Shown here piece by piece: positions 6,316 through 6,939 of a DNA stretch of 6,939 bases. Within the stretch, counting starts at the first letter, position 1. Every line of letters starts with the position of its first letter. This DNA is from an uncultured Bacilli bacterium (GTDB lineage: Bacteria; Bacillota_I; Bacilli_A; RF39; UBA660). The DNA lies in NCBI GenBank assembly GCA_947631285.1, contig CANRKS010000052.1, forward strand, positions 1-6,939, given 5' to 3'. Position numbers and translations under genes: made by a program. The notes below the pieces were generated by a model. It was not told the DNA's origin. It did not search any database and saw nothing but the letters and a program-made list of their open reading frames with translations.

Positions 6316-6333
6316 TTATTTCCCGGGAAATAA
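6316..6333. promoter_or_regulatory. Noc-type nucleoid-occlusion binding site (NBS), 18-bp palindrome
   Basis: TTATTTCCCGGGAAATAA is a perfect 18-base palindrome. Bases 6318-6331 are exactly ATTTCCCGGGAAAT, the 14-bp consensus site of Bacillus subtilis Noc, the ParB/Spo0J-like protein that blocks division over the chromosome. A CCCGGG core is very rare at this base composition, so chance is unlikely. It lies between the dnaN terminator and the comK-like promoter. No noc gene is in the window, so recognition by Noc is inferred from the site alone; a local repressor using the same sequence is the alternative. Confidence 0.75.
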
Positions 6334-6358
6334 ATCGACAATTTTTTTAACAATCTTA

Positions 6359-6367
6359 TGTTATAGT
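6359..6367 (+). promoter_or_regulatory. Candidate promoter of the comK-like gene (extended -10)
   Basis: TATAGT (6362-6367) preceded by TG (6359-6360) with one base between forms an extended -10 element. No good -35 is present at the normal distance; TCGACA at 6335-6340 is 21 bases away. The leader would be about 22 bases and includes AAGGAGG. The Noc-type palindrome ends about 25 bases upstream, close to where RNA polymerase would sit. Confidence 0.45.
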
Positions 6368-6395
6368 AAGTTTTAAATTTTTAAGGAGGATGTTC

Positions 6396-6848
6396 ATGAA
6401 AAATTATATCTTAGATAATAATACAATAGCGCTTAAAAAAGTTGGAACTAAAACTGTAATTTATAAGGAAAGTGAGGTTAAAGAATTTAAGACCAACATT
6501 AAAATGGTTATTGATTTTAATTGTAATTATTATGGAAGTAGTTGGGAAGGAAGAAAAAAATGTGCGCAAAATATTTTAAAAATAAAGTATCGTGTTCCAA
6601 TTATTATTGATATATATCATAATATTATTTTACTTCAACTTAATTCCATTAGAAATAAGGAATGTCTTTTTTTAGTAGCCAATAAGATAATAGATTATGA
6701 AGAAAAAGAAGGAAAATTAAAAATTACTTGTTATCATAATAATGTATTTTATACATCACTATCAAAAAGTAGTTTGGAAAAAATGTTACTTCAATCTTTT
6801 AAATTAGCTAATACTTTAAAAAGCCGAAAAAATACGAATTTTGTTTAA
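6396..6848 (+). CDS. comK: ComK-family competence transcription factor, short form
   Basis: ComK is the master activator of DNA-uptake genes in Bacillus and relatives, binding the minor groove of paired AT boxes. The 150-residue product carries the family core: C-N-Y-Y-G-S-S-x-x-G-R-K at 43-54 (CRFFGSSYAGRK in B. subtilis), then I-x-x-x-x-P-I-I-I-D (63-72), N-I near 76, and S-x-R-x-x-x-C (84-90), in the same order and spacing. It is about 40 residues shorter than B. subtilis ComK (192), mainly at the C-terminus, a part implicated in oligomerisation and activation there. The start is the ATG at 6396: the in-frame ATG at 6390 overlaps the ideal AAGGAGG (6383-6389), which is six bases before 6396. 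It is a separate unit after the dnaN terminator. Whether it activates competence here is unknown; no com genes are in view. Confidence 0.82.
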   Translation: MKNYILDNNTIALKKVGTKTVIYKESEVKEFKTNIKMVIDFNCNYYGSSWEGRKKCAQNILKIKYRVPIIIDIYHNIILLQLNSIRNKECLFLVANKIIDYEEKEGKLKITCYHNNVFYTSLSKSSLEKMLLQSFKLANTLKSRKNTNFV

Positions 6849-6939
6849 AATATACCTATTTTGTGTTATAACCCGAGTTTCGCACTTCATAAATAAAAAA
6901 AGTTTAATTTTTTATTGAAATTAGGCTTTTCTTTTTAAA
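6849..6939. other. Intergenic tail after comK with a G/C-rich patch and weak terminator
   Basis: No gene is seen. A patch ACCCGAGTTTCGC (6871-6883), unusually G/C-rich for this DNA, follows a GTTATAAC palindrome (6865-6872). Further on, TTTAAT (6903-6908) can pair with ATTGAA (6914-6919) and AAAAG (6898-6902) with CTTTT (6926-6930), followed by more T. This could be a weak terminator for comK but is interrupted by a six-base bulge, so it is uncertain. The window ends here. Confidence 0.35.

Noticed and set aside
6390..6395. Upstream ATG as the comK start
   Set aside because: It overlaps the AAGGAGG ribosome site; the ATG at 6396 has ideal spacing.
6263..6395. ComK boxes (AAAA, five bases, TTTT) as evidence of comK autoregulation
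   Set aside because: Such patterns arise by chance throughout DNA this AT-rich, and no convincing paired set with the right phasing was found.

Overview
This window is a chromosomal replication-origin region from a very AT-rich, low-GC Gram-positive bacterium, probably an uncultured member of the Bacilli (for example RF39-like or Erysipelotrichia-like). The evidence is the divergent arrangement of rpmH, rnpA, yidC and khpB on the minus strand and dnaA and dnaN on the plus strand around a non-coding AT-rich stretch with many DnaA-box-like 9-mers. A SpoIIIJ/YidC lipoprotein, KhpB (Jag), Shine-Dalgarno sites of the AGGAGG type and a ComK-like gene also fit Bacilli. Tryptophan is encoded by TGG and no gene needs TGA read-through, so the standard bacterial code fits and a Mycoplasma-type code is not indicated. 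The lineage cannot be fixed from this sequence alone.

Left arm (1-3208, all minus strand): a membrane protein related to the DUF2207 C-terminal region (53-1027) has its own terminator and is separated by another terminator from the operon rpmH (3086-3208), rnpA (2725-3063), yidC (1704-2735), khpB (1109-1717). This operon starts at a near-consensus promoter (3244-3273) and its last three genes overlap end to start. A terminator-like hairpin spans the rpmH stop codon, which probably lets ribosomal protein L34 be made in excess over RnpA, YidC and KhpB. mnmE and mnmG, which often follow khpB in Bacilli, are not present.

Centre (3209-3670): oriC, holding about ten DnaA-box-like 9-mers of the types TTATTAACA and TTTTCAACA, several directly abutted, and a 20-bp operator-like palindrome. 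A second cluster lies between dnaA and dnaN (5070-5097) beside a run of 29 A/T bases, so the origin looks bipartite as in Bacillus subtilis.

Right arm (3671-6939, plus strand): dnaA (TTG start), dnaN, a terminator, an 18-bp perfect palindrome containing the 14-bp Bacillus Noc (nucleoid occlusion) binding consensus, and a short ComK-family gene in the place where yaaA, recF and gyrB would be expected. All seven recognised genes and the DUF2207-like gene point away from oriC, so they are co-directional with the replication forks. The genes cover replication initiation (DnaA, DnaN), translation and RNA maturation (L34, RnpA), membrane protein insertion (YidC) and RNA-linked envelope control (KhpB). 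The most notable points are the Noc-type site next to the comK-like promoter, comK directly after dnaN, an L34 with an internal deletion, and the terminator between rpmH and rnpA.
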